NCBI GenBank assembly: GCA_035489755.1
Contig: DATGZK010000038.1
Location: forward strand, 1-64,000
Length of the DNA stretch: 64,000 nt
Origin: UBA9160 sp035489755
GTDB taxonomy: Bacteria; Myxococcota_A; UBA9160
Reading direction: 5' to 3'
Shown: piece after piece, positions 33,686 to 42,537 of the stretch
How the letters are laid out: each line of letters starts with the position of its first letter
Numbering within the stretch: the stretch's first letter is position 1
Translations under genes and position numbers: made by a program
The notes under the pieces: generated by a model
What the model was told of the DNA's origin: nothing
Database searches by the model: none
Seen by the model: the letters and a program-made list of their open reading frames with translations, nothing else

Positions 33686-36600
33686 ATGCGTCGCGGCTTC
33701 GTGTGTCGTGGGTTTTTTTGGGCTGCTGCCCTCGTCGTCGCCCTCCTTGGCCCGACCTCTTCCCCTGCCGTCGATCTCTTGGATGGCCGCGTCCAGATCC
33801 ACGGTTACCTCGAGACCCAGATCCGAGCCCTCAACTCCGATCTCAATACCCAGTGGGACCTCTCGGCGTGGCGCAACATCCTGCGGGTCGAAACCGAGGT
33901 CGACCTTGCGCCGAAGGGCTTCCTCTTCTTCGACGCTGCCTCATTCTACTCGCGCCTTGAAGTGAGCTACGACTGCGTGTGGACGCACGCCTGCGGACTC
34001 TTCCCGAACGCAAACGCCTACGGCGACCGCACGGGTCTTGTGCCCTCGTACTACATGACCGGACATCGCAATGGCTGGGTGGGCGACGACCCGGCCGTCA
34101 ATCCATTCAACGGCAACAACTCCGGGCCCTCGCGCTCCCCGGGTTTGTCCTACTCCCCCGGCGGTTCGAACAAGCTCGCAGGGATCGCAGACGTTCCTGG
34201 CATCGAGGTCCTGGCGCTCAATGCGTCGTTCCCGCAGACCTTTGCTCCCTACGCCAACGACGGCTTCATGATTCACCAGCTCTCGGTCTCGCAAACCACC
34301 TCGAACGGCGACTCGTCGGGCGTCGACGCGATCTTCGGCCTCTGGCGACCCAAGGACAACGTGCAAAACAACGCTGCGCTCATCAGCGTTCCGAATATCA
34401 CCACGGCGCTGCCCTTCCGCCCGAGCGTGCCCACGTTGGGCGGCGTAGGTCGCTACGCGGGCGGTCTCTACGTGCCCTCGCCGGCCGTGCAGGAGCTGTA
34501 TATAAAGGGTGTACCCTTCAACAACTTCGACCAGAACTTCTCCCAGAGCGCCCTCGCCTGGAACCACGGCGCGAGCCAGGACACCCACGAGCTCCAGCAG
34601 GCCTACCTCGACCTCTCCGCCCTCGAGGGGCGCCTTACCCTTCGCATCGGGAGGCAGGCGATCATCTGGGGCAAGACGGAGCTCTTCCGCAACACGGATC
34701 AAATCAACCCGTCCGACTTCGCGGTGGCGACGCTCCCGACACTCGACGAGTCCCGCATTTCCCTGTGGGCGGCGCGCGCCATCTACTCGCTCTATGACGT
34801 AGGACCGCTCCAGGATGTGCGCGCGGAGCTCGTGTGGATCCTCGATCGATTCATGCCGAACGATCTTGGGCGATGCGGCGAGCCCTATTCACCGCTTCCC
34901 GTGTGCAGCCTGCAGTCGCAGCTCTTCTTGCACGGCGCCCTCGGCGCGGGGCTCGTCGGGGAGACGCGTCCGCCGAACTGGTGGAATAGCCTCGAGGGCA
35001 ATCAGGTGGGCGGGCGGGTCGAGTTCCGGTGGGACCGCTTTAGCTTCGCGATTACCGACTACTACCACTTCGATCAGGGCTTTAACGCTGGGATCATCCA
35101 GTCCTACTCGCGCAAGGTCGATCCCTTCACCGGCCGGCCGCTCGCCAACAGTGCACCCACCAATGGGAGCTGCCTGACGGGTACGGAGAGCACGTGTCTT
35201 CGGCCCGGGAATTCCGGGATCGGGAGCGCCCTCACCGACAACCCGCAAAATCGCCAGCTCTTCGACGTGATCTGCAGCTCGAGCCTCGGCCTCTCCCCGC
35301 TGGATCCGACGAGCTGTGGGCTCACGATCACCAACAGTACCGCGAAGGTGGGTGGATTTGTCCCGCTCAATCAGCTGATCAGCACCGCCTTGGCAGGAAA
35401 TCCCATCGTATCGCTTCTCCTTGCGGGAACTCTTCCGCCTGCGACGCTGGCGAAGTTCAAGCTGGTGACCCTGAATCCCTCCCTCACGGGACCGACTCCC
35501 GGGAGCGCGGGTGCCTTCCCACTCTCGCTTAACGCCACGCTTACCCAAGAGCAGCAGGCGCTCCTCGGATGCGGACCTTTCTACCAAACCAACTGCAATA
35601 CCCAAGGCTTCGACTTATTCAATGCGGAGGCGAGCGTCATCTTCCAGTCTTGGCCCGGGAATAACCCCGGGAATCAGGTGGCGACGCGCTATGTGAACGG
35701 GCACACCGTCATCCTCCCCGGCGCGCGGGGTCCGGGGCAGCCGGGTTACAACCCGCTCGTCGACGGCTGCGTGACGAACACGGGCCCGGGCACGCCGTGC
35801 ACGGGCGGCCCCATCACCAACCCGGTCCACAGCCTGATTAATCCCCTCACCGGCAATCTCTTCGCCAGCCAGCTGGCAGCCTTGTCCTACAATGCGTACG
35901 AATTCCTTACGGCGTTGGACCTCGCCCAAGGGAACGTGCCCGCGGGCTGCGACCTCCCCACCGCGAGCAACCCCACAGCACCCCTTCACTGCAAGACCAT
36001 CCAAGACTTCTTTTCCGTCACGGGAACCACGCGTCCGGACCTCAAGGCGGGTGGCAATGGGCTTTTCGGGAGACGCGATTTCGTGTGGGCGGGCGCCGGC
36101 GAGGCTCTGCTCCAATACCAGAAGGTGAACACGCTCGGCTTTGCCATGGACTTCGCGGAAGACCGGACGGCCACCAACTGGGGCATCGAGGCGAGCTGGA
36201 CGCCGAATGGACTCTTCAGCAATAGCGAAAGCTCGAATGGCCTCTCCAACAGTGACCGCTTCGATCTCACGATCTCCATCGACCGCCCCACGTTTGTCAA
36301 CTTCCTGAATGAATCGCGCACCTTCTTCTTCAACATGCAGTGGTTCTTGGAATACCTCTCGAGCTATCAAGGCGGCTACCCCCGCGGCTTCGAGGTGAAT
36401 GGACCCTTTACCGCGCTGGGTACGTTCACGATTCAGACCGGCTACTTCCAAGACCGGCTGCAGCCCTCCCTTACCTTTGTCTACGACGTGGCCACAGCCT
36501 CGGGCGGGATCGCCTTTGAGACGTCGTTCCGCTTCACCGCGAACTTCGCGTTGACGATGGGGATCAACGGTTTCTACGGGCAGCCGCAAAGCTGGAGCCA

Positions 36601-36721
36601 GTACCTCGCGCTCGGTGCGCTCGGTGAGTCGAGCCAGCGCTGGACGACGGAGAAATTTGATCGCCTAAACGCAATTCGCGAGCGCGACGAAGTCTTCGCG
36701 CGCTTGCGATACACGTTCTAA
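33686..36721 (+). CDS. Very large DUF1302-like outer-membrane protein
   Basis: This 1011-residue protein has a signal peptide (about residues 1-28, ending SPAVD) and then GYLETQIRALN and many alternating beta strands. The DUF1302 core is seen near residues 305-360: LRIGRQAIIWGKTELFRNTDQINPSD, with key residues R-x-G-R-Q and W-G-K-x-E, then P-x-L-D-E-S-R. The C-terminus ends in an aromatic strand (RLRYTF), as expected of a beta-barrel. DUF1302 proteins are usually about 500-700 residues; here a Cys-paired, Gly/Asn/Thr-rich insert fills about 470-800. The ATG at 33686 has GGAGGGAGG upstream. Transport of hydrophobic compounds is a guess from related proteins. Confidence 0.82.
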   Translation: MRRGFVCRGFFWAAALVVALLGPTSSPAVDLLDGRVQIHGYLETQIRALNSDLNTQWDLSAWRNILRVETEVDLAPKGFLFFDAASFYSRLEVSYDCVWTHACGLFPNANAYGDRTGLVPSYYMTGHRNGWVGDDPAVNPFNGNNSGPSRSPGLSYSPGGSNKLAGIADVPGIEVLALNASFPQTFAPYANDGFMIHQLSVSQTTSNGDSSGVDAIFGLWRPKDNVQNNAALISVPNITTALPFRPSVPTLGGVGRYAGGLYVPSPAVQELYIKGVPFNNFDQNFSQSALAWNHGASQDTHELQQAYLDLSALEGRLTLRIGRQAIIWGKTELFRNTDQINPSDFAVATLPTLDESRISLWAARAIYSLYDVGPLQDVRAELVWILDRFMPNDLGRCGEPYSPLPVCSLQSQLFLHGALGAGLVGETRPPNWWNSLEGNQVGGRVEFRWDRFSFAITDYYHFDQGFNAGIIQSYSRKVDPFTGRPLANSAPTNGSCLTGTESTCLRPGNSGIGSALTDNPQNRQLFDVICSSSLGLSPLDPTSCGLTITNSTAKVGGFVPLNQLISTALAGNPIVSLLLAGTLPPATLAKFKLVTLNPSLTGPTPGSAGAFPLSLNATLTQEQQALLGCGPFYQTNCNTQGFDLFNAEASVIFQSWPGNNPGNQVATRYVNGHTVILPGARGPGQPGYNPLVDGCVTNTGPGTPCTGGPITNPVHSLINPLTGNLFASQLAALSYNAYEFLTALDLAQGNVPAGCDLPTASNPTAPLHCKTIQDFFSVTGTTRPDLKAGGNGLFGRRDFVWAGAGEALLQYQKVNTLGFAMDFAEDRTATNWGIEASWTPNGLFSNSESSNGLSNSDRFDLTISIDRPTFVNFLNESRTFFFNMQWFLEYLSSYQGGYPRGFEVNGPFTALGTFTIQTGYFQDRLQPSLTFVYDVATASGGIAFETSFRFTANFALTMGINGFYGQPQSWSQYLALGALGESSQRWTTEKFDRLNAIRERDEVFARLRYTF

Positions 36722-36791
36722 GAGATCCTCCCCGGCGGCGGCCCTTCGCAAGGCGTGGTATCTCCTGCGCGACGCAGCGAGTGGAGGGTAG

Positions 36792-38312
36792 ATGCCGGGG
36801 GAGGACCGTACGCCGGTTCTCGTGGGCGTTGCGCAGCTCACCTTGCGCGATGCGAGCATCGAGCGCGCGCTCGAGCCCATCGCGATGCTCGAGCAAGTGG
36901 CGCGAGATGCCGCGGAAGACGCGGGCCTCGGCGAGCGGCTGCTGCATTCCCTTGACAGCGTCGCCATCGTGAACGTTCTTGGCTGGCGCGCAACCAACCC
37001 CGCCGCCTTCCTGGCTGAGCGCATCGGAGCACAGCCCAAGCGCACGATCCTGACCGGGACAGGCGGAGAGATTCCCCTCGTGTTGCTCGGCCACATGGCC
37101 TCCGAGATCGAGGCCGGGAGAAGCCGCGCGGCTCTCGTCGCGGGCTGCAACACCCTCCGAACCGCCCTGCGGGCGCGGCGAGCAGGCCGCCGGTTCGGCT
37201 GGGCGACGGGACCTGAGAGCTCGCCCTTCGCCCTCGGTGTCCACAAGGCCGGAAGCTCCGAGCTCGAGAACCTTTACGGTCTTTCGACCCCGCCGGTCGT
37301 CTATCCGATCTTCGAGAATGCCCTGCGCGCAAGGCGCGGTCTTTCTCTCGAGGCACACCGCCTGGGGATGGGGCGCCTCATGAGTCGGATGAGCGCGGTC
37401 GCGGCGAAGAATCCACACGCCTGGTTCCCGGTCGCACGGGATCCTGAGGAGCTCACGAAGCCGTCCCCGCAGAACCGGATGATCGCATTCCCGTATCCCA
37501 AGTACCTAAACGCCGTCATCGAAACCGACCAGGCCGCTTGCGCGCTCGTGCTCTCGGCCGCACACGCGCGCGAGCTTGGCATTGCGGAGAACCTGTGGGT
37601 TCATCTGTGGGCCGCGGCCGCCGCGACCGAGGACATCTGGTTTCCGACGCAGCGGGCTTCCTTTGCGGAGTGTTCCGCCCTGCGGCGTGCAGCGACCGAG
37701 GCGCTCGCGCGCGCGGGCACGGCGCTCGGCGAAATGGACGCCATGGACTTTTATTCCTGCTTTCCGGTGGCAGTCGAAATGGCATGCGAGATGCTGGGGC
37801 TTTCCGAAGACGATCCTCGCGGCTTTACCGTCACGGGGGGCCTGCCCTACGCGGGAGGACCGGGAAATAACTATACACTTCATGCCGTCGCCGCGATGGT
37901 CGAGCGCCTGCGGGAGGTGCCCGGGAGGCGGGGCCTTGTCACGGGAAACGGCTGGTATCTGACCAAACACTCGGCCTGCGTCTTGGCGTCTGCCCCGCGC
38001 CCTCAAGCGGCGGCCAAGGCGGCGTTTGCGCCGCCCGACGAGGCTGCGCCGACGGCACCGAAGGTGCGGCAGCCTGAGCTCGCCGAAGCGGCCTCTGGGC
38101 CCGCGGCCGTCGAGACCTACACCGTGACCTATGACCGCGAGGGCGCGCCGGAACGCGGCATCGTGGTGGGGCGTCTCCTAGACGGGCGCCGCTTCCTTGC
38201 CCATACGCCGGGCGAGCGCGCCCTCCTCGAGGACTTTGCGGCCCACGAGGGCGTCGGGCGCAAAGGGGCCGTCTCGCACGAGAACGGGAAGAATCTCTTC
38301 ACTCCCGCATGA
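36792..38312 (+). CDS. Thiolase-like protein with C-terminal OB-like domain
   Basis: This 506-residue protein belongs to the acetyl-CoA acetyltransferase-like (thiolase fold) group. Its start (TPVLVGVAQLT), the SFAECSALRR region, MDFYSCFPVAVE and the GGLPYAGGPGNNY motif are typical. The position of the thiolase nucleophile Cys is occupied by TGTGGEIP (about residue 88), as in the thiolase-like proteins that lack the first Cys. The last 90 residues form an OB-like domain (VETYTVTYDREG), also found in this group. It probably acts on acyl-CoA, but not as a standard thiolase. It follows the large barrel gene by 70 bases. Confidence 0.85.
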   Translation: MPGEDRTPVLVGVAQLTLRDASIERALEPIAMLEQVARDAAEDAGLGERLLHSLDSVAIVNVLGWRATNPAAFLAERIGAQPKRTILTGTGGEIPLVLLGHMASEIEAGRSRAALVAGCNTLRTALRARRAGRRFGWATGPESSPFALGVHKAGSSELENLYGLSTPPVVYPIFENALRARRGLSLEAHRLGMGRLMSRMSAVAAKNPHAWFPVARDPEELTKPSPQNRMIAFPYPKYLNAVIETDQAACALVLSAAHARELGIAENLWVHLWAAAAATEDIWFPTQRASFAECSALRRAATEALARAGTALGEMDAMDFYSCFPVAVEMACEMLGLSEDDPRGFTVTGGLPYAGGPGNNYTLHAVAAMVERLREVPGRRGLVTGNGWYLTKHSACVLASAPRPQAAAKAAFAPPDEAAPTAPKVRQPELAEAASGPAAVETYTVTYDREGAPERGIVVGRLLDGRRFLAHTPGERALLEDFAAHEGVGRKGAVSHENGKNLFTPA

Positions 38313-38373
38313 AGGCCTCGGGCCGCTGCAAAAGCGGCACGGCGCGCTCCCTCGCGAAAGACCCGTTGGGGAG

Positions 38374-41300
38374 TTACGCCGCTCCGCTCGCCTCGGCCTC
38401 TTCTGGACGCCTTTCGAAGCGTCCAAAGCGCAGTGCGAGCGTCGGTAGCACCAGCAGATTCAGCGCCGTCGAGGTCACAAGGCCGCCGAGGATCACGATT
38501 GCCATCGGACCTTCGATCTCTCGGCCGGCTTGGCCGCTGCCGAGGGCGAGCGGGGCGAGCCCCAAACCCGTGACACTCGCCGTCATGAGGATTGGGATCA
38601 CCCGCTCCGTCGCTCCCCGCAGCGCCGCCTCGGGACCCCAGGCCACTCCCTCCTGGTTCACGAGATGGTCGAAGTGGGAGATCATCATGAGCGAGTTGCG
38701 GGTGGTGATCCCGAAGAGCGTCACGAAGCCCACAAGGGTTCCGATCGAGACCCGACCGACCGCGGGGTCGAGCCATCCCGTCACCATCACGGCTAGCACG
38801 CCGCCCACGAGCGCGAAGGGCAGGTTTGCAAGCACGAGCACAAGGTTCCGCCAGCTTCGCAGGCCGACGGCGAGGAGCAAGACGACACCCACCAAGGCGA
38901 TCGCGGAATGGGAGAGGAGCTCGTTGCGCGCCGTGGTGCGGGCTTCGGCCTCGCCACTGAAGATCGCATACACGCCGGGCGGCATGGCGACCTTCTCGGC
39001 AATGGCGCGCTTGGCATCGGCCACAAACGAGACGACGTCGCGTCCCGTCGGACTGCACGTCACCGTCTGGCGTCGACGGGCGCCTTGGTGGAGGATGTCG
39101 TAGCGCCCGTTGGAGGGCGACACGTCCGCGAGGAGCCGAAGGGGCACGCGCTGCCCTTCGCTGTTGTGAAGAACGAGCGCGCCCACCGACTCGGGATCCC
39201 TCCGGCTCGCCTCGTCCAGAATCACGACCACGTCCGAGGTTTGGTTGGCCCGGTGCGTTTGCGCGACGACCGTCCCCTGGTACGCGGTCTGGACCGCTTC
39301 CATGACCTCGGTGGGTCGGAAGCCAAAGTGCGCGAGCCGCTCGGGACGAAGCCGCAGGGTCGTACGAGGCAGGCCGGGAGGAGACTTCGTGACGACATCG
39401 GCGGCTCCGGGAATTGCCGAGAGGACGCGCGCCACCTCCCGTGCCGTGGCGTCGAGGGCGTCGAGATCGTCTCCGAAAAGGTTCACCACGACCGGCGCCG
39501 TCTCGCCGGTGATCGTCTCCCCAATCCGATCTCCGAGAAAGGTCAGCACCTCCGATTGAATGCCGGGGAAGCCGGCGAGGAGCCTACGAATCTCGTCCGC
39601 CAACCCCTCATGCCCCCCCGCGCCTTCTTGGGTGAGCTCGACGTGGAACTCGCTGCGGTGCGGGCCCCAGGTATCCTCGCCCTGTTCGGCGCGGCCGATT
39701 TGCTGCTCCACCGTGGCGACCGCGGGCAGCTTGAGGAGCGCCTGGGAGATCGCGGTCCCGATCCGCCGCAGTTCGTCGAGCGAGGTGCCCGGAATGGCGG
39801 ATACCTCCAAGACGAAATGTCCCTCACGAAAATCGGGCAGGAACTCGCCCCCAAGGAAGGGCAGCGCCAAAAGGGCCGCCGTGCAGAGGAGAGCCACGGC
39901 GCCGACAACGCGCCTTGGATGAGTGGCGACCCGGGAGAGCTGCCGGCGATAGCTTCCTTTGACCCAGCGCTGGAGGCTGGACTCACCCAGCGTGCGCGCT
40001 TGCTGGCCGAGGAGCGCGAGCGAGAGCGCGGGAGTGACTGTAAGGGCCACGACCAGGGACGCCAAGACCGCAGCGATGTAGGCGAGGGAGAGCGGTGCAA
40101 AAAAGCTGCCTTGGAGACCTGTCAGGGTCAGGACGGGCAAGAAGACCGTCACCACCACGAGCGTTGCGAACACGATCGCGCGGCGCACCTCGAGCGAGGC
40201 TTCGAGCACGACGCGGAGCGCGGAGCGCGGGCGCCCGAGCTGCTCATTCTGTCGCAGACGACGGAAGATGTTCTCGACATCGATGATCGCATCATCCACC
40301 ACCTCGCCGATCGCGATCGCGAGGCCTCCGAGCGTCATCGTGTTCAGCGTCTGGCCGAGCCAGTCGAGTACGATCACCGCAGAAAGCAGCGAGAGCGGGA
40401 TTGCGGAGAGGGAGATGACTGCGGTGCGCACGTGTCCCAGGAACGCGAAGATCACCACCGCAACCAGGAGGGCGCCGAGGAAGAGCGACGAGCGGAGATT
40501 GTGGAGGGCCGTCTCGATGAATGTGGCGGGGCGATGGAGACCCGGGTAGAGGGTGACGCCTTCCCGATCGAAGACGGGGCGGAGTTCAGCGAGGGCACGC
40601 TCTACGGCGAGGGTTACCTCGAGCGTGTTCGCGCCGTATTGGCTCAGCATCGTGAGGAGCACGCCCGGCCGGCCTTGGATGAGAGCGTCGCCAAACTTGG
40701 GAGCCCCGGCCTCCACCACGCGAGCGACGTCTCCGAGCCGCACGACCGAAGCGCCGTGCCGTGCGACTTCGACCTGGGCGAGCGCTTTCGGCTCGATCGC
40801 CTGGCCCTCCGTCTCGAGCACGATGCGCTGGTTCGGCGTGTCGATGAAGCCGGCTCCCACAACCCCCGTAGAGGCCCTCGCCGCCGCCAGCACCTCCGCC
40901 GGCCCGAGGCCATGGGCGAGAAGTCGATCCGGCACCAGCTGGATCTGGAGCTGGCGCACCTCGCCCCCAAACACCGTGACCTGGGCGACACCGGGAACCG
41001 CGAGCAGTTGCGGCCGAACCGTCCAATCGGCGAGCGCGCGCAGCGCCATCGGCGAGAGACGGTCGGAGACAAGGCCGATCTTCAGCAGATCCATGGTCGA
41101 CGACGTGGGCGCGGACATGGTCGGGGGATGGGCGCCGAGCGGCAATCGCGCCGCAGCGAGTGTGAGCTTCTCTGCGAGGAGCTGACGCGCTCGAAAAATG
41201 TCAGTGCCTTCTTCGAACACGACCGTCACGACGGACAGTCCCTGAATCGACTCGGAGCGCAGGGACGCGAGGCGGCTTAGACCGCCGATCGCCGCTTCCA

Positions 41301-41505
41301 CGGGAGTCGTGACCAGGGTCTCGACCTGTTCTGCCGAGAAGCCGGGAGCCTCGGTCTGAACGACCACTTGGGGCGGGACAAACTCGGGGAAAACGTCGAG
41401 CTTCGAGTGGCGCGCGGCCTCGAAGCCTTGAATGAGAACGATCGCAGCGAGCGCAATGACGACACCACGGAATCGCAGGCAGAAAGAGACGATGGCGCGT
41501 AGCAT
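38374..41505 (-). CDS. RND heavy-metal-type efflux permease (CzcA/CusA-like)
   Basis: This 1043-residue pump has RND architecture and aligns with the heavy-metal (HME) branch: it starts MLRAIVSFCLRFRGVVIALA and has DVFPEFVPPQVVVQTEAPG. The helix 4 motif is AIGEVVDDAIIDVENIFRRLRQN (key part VVDDAIIDVEN), unlike the DGAVVMVEN motif of CzcA and CusA. It therefore probably belongs to the group whose substrate is not established. It ends an OMF-MFP-RND operon, 24 bases after the adaptor gene. The permease converges on the thiolase-like gene with 61 bases between. Confidence 0.94.
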   Translation of the reverse strand: MLRAIVSFCLRFRGVVIALAAIVLIQGFEAARHSKLDVFPEFVPPQVVVQTEAPGFSAEQVETLVTTPVEAAIGGLSRLASLRSESIQGLSVVTVVFEEGTDIFRARQLLAEKLTLAAARLPLGAHPPTMSAPTSSTMDLLKIGLVSDRLSPMALRALADWTVRPQLLAVPGVAQVTVFGGEVRQLQIQLVPDRLLAHGLGPAEVLAAARASTGVVGAGFIDTPNQRIVLETEGQAIEPKALAQVEVARHGASVVRLGDVARVVEAGAPKFGDALIQGRPGVLLTMLSQYGANTLEVTLAVERALAELRPVFDREGVTLYPGLHRPATFIETALHNLRSSLFLGALLVAVVIFAFLGHVRTAVISLSAIPLSLLSAVIVLDWLGQTLNTMTLGGLAIAIGEVVDDAIIDVENIFRRLRQNEQLGRPRSALRVVLEASLEVRRAIVFATLVVVTVFLPVLTLTGLQGSFFAPLSLAYIAAVLASLVVALTVTPALSLALLGQQARTLGESSLQRWVKGSYRRQLSRVATHPRRVVGAVALLCTAALLALPFLGGEFLPDFREGHFVLEVSAIPGTSLDELRRIGTAISQALLKLPAVATVEQQIGRAEQGEDTWGPHRSEFHVELTQEGAGGHEGLADEIRRLLAGFPGIQSEVLTFLGDRIGETITGETAPVVVNLFGDDLDALDATAREVARVLSAIPGAADVVTKSPPGLPRTTLRLRPERLAHFGFRPTEVMEAVQTAYQGTVVAQTHRANQTSDVVVILDEASRRDPESVGALVLHNSEGQRVPLRLLADVSPSNGRYDILHQGARRRQTVTCSPTGRDVVSFVADAKRAIAEKVAMPPGVYAIFSGEAEARTTARNELLSHSAIALVGVVLLLAVGLRSWRNLVLVLANLPFALVGGVLAVMVTGWLDPAVGRVSIGTLVGFVTLFGITTRNSLMMISHFDHLVNQEGVAWGPEAALRGATERVIPILMTASVTGLGLAPLALGSGQAGREIEGPMAIVILGGLVTSTALNLLVLPTLALRFGRFERRPEEAEASGAA

Positions 41506-41529
41506 CGTGTGCCTTGAGATCCGAGGATC

Positions 41530-42537
41530 TCAATCCTCCGATGTCGCGCCAGCGAGTTCTGTCGAGAGAAGCTGCTGCGCCCCCACGACGACGACCTGTT
41601 CGCCGGCCGCAAGTCCCGCTGGGATGAACGCCCCGTCGCCCGTCATCTGCGCGATCTCGACAGGTCGACGCTCGATTGTGTTGTCCGGATGTTCCACGTA
41701 CACGAAGGTACGACCCTCGTACCGGACGAGCGCGGAGCGCGGCACGAGAACGCCGGACCTTGGATGATCTCCCAAGGTCAAAAACCCGACGAGGGCGGTG
41801 CCCGGCGGCCAAGGCATGTGCTCGATCCGCACGAGAAAGCCCCTCCCCTGGGTCACCGGGTCGGCGTCCGGCGCCGGGCCGAGGAGGGTCGCGTCTTTCG
41901 GCTCGGCCTCTTCGTCGCCGAGGGCGGCGACGCGCGCCCCCGTCGGTCGGGCGCTCGGCGGATCGCCCACCGGGAGGTCGATGCGCGCCACTGCGACCTC
42001 GCGCGCGACAAGCGCACGCACAAGCGACGCGAGCTCATCCCGACGTGCCACGAGCTCGGGGCCAAAGACCGAGACAAGGCGCGCCTGCGCGCTGTCAAAG
42101 GCAGCGCGATCCCGCTCGAGCGCGGCGCTTGCGGCCTCGAACTCGCGCTGGGAGGCATTCGCGCTGCCTCGCTGCAGCGCACCCACCCGCTGATACTCCT
42201 TTTCCGCGACTTCGAGCGCGGTGCGTGCGGACTCGCGCTCGTAGAAGGGTACGGCCAGAGCGGAGGGATCGAGCACACGGCCCACGCCGCGCAGCTCCTC
42301 CGCCAGCTGCGTTTGCGCGAGCGCCGTTGCTTGAAGGCCGATGCGATCGCGTGTCGCGGGGTCAAGCTGAATCACGGCGCCTTCGGCGCTGCGCTTCACC
42401 ACCGCCGGCGAGGAGGCCTCCGCGCCCTCGCTCTTTTTCTCCTCGGGCGCAGGATGCGCAGCCGGTCGCAGCGCGATCCAGGCGCCGAGTGCGCCCACCA
42501 CGACGCCGAACGCGACACCCCAGAGTGTTCTCCTCAC
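41530..42537 (-). CDS. RND efflux adaptor (CzcB/CusB-like MFP)
   Basis: This 335-residue membrane fusion protein has an N-terminal anchor or signal helix (residues about 5-24), an LDPATRDRIGLQAT start of the adaptor core, a coiled-coil hairpin (about 105-180), and C-terminal barrel domains with VPRSALVRYEGRTFVYVE and AAGEQVVVVGAQQLLSTE. That last motif is typical of HME adaptors. No Met/His-rich metal-binding tail is seen. It starts with GTG at 42537 in a GTGA overlap with the outer-membrane channel gene upstream. Confidence 0.93.
   Translation of the reverse strand: MRRTLWGVAFGVVVGALGAWIALRPAAHPAPEEKKSEGAEASSPAVVKRSAEGAVIQLDPATRDRIGLQATALAQTQLAEELRGVGRVLDPSALAVPFYERESARTALEVAEKEYQRVGALQRGSANASQREFEAASAALERDRAAFDSAQARLVSVFGPELVARRDELASLVRALVAREVAVARIDLPVGDPPSARPTGARVAALGDEEAEPKDATLLGPAPDADPVTQGRGFLVRIEHMPWPPGTALVGFLTLGDHPRSGVLVPRSALVRYEGRTFVYVEHPDNTIERRPVEIAQMTGDGAFIPAGLAAGEQVVVVGAQQLLSTELAGATSED

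Noticed and set aside
38908..41280. 790-residue plus-strand frame opposite the second RND pump
   Set aside because: Same reason: charged, low-complexity antisense product without domains.
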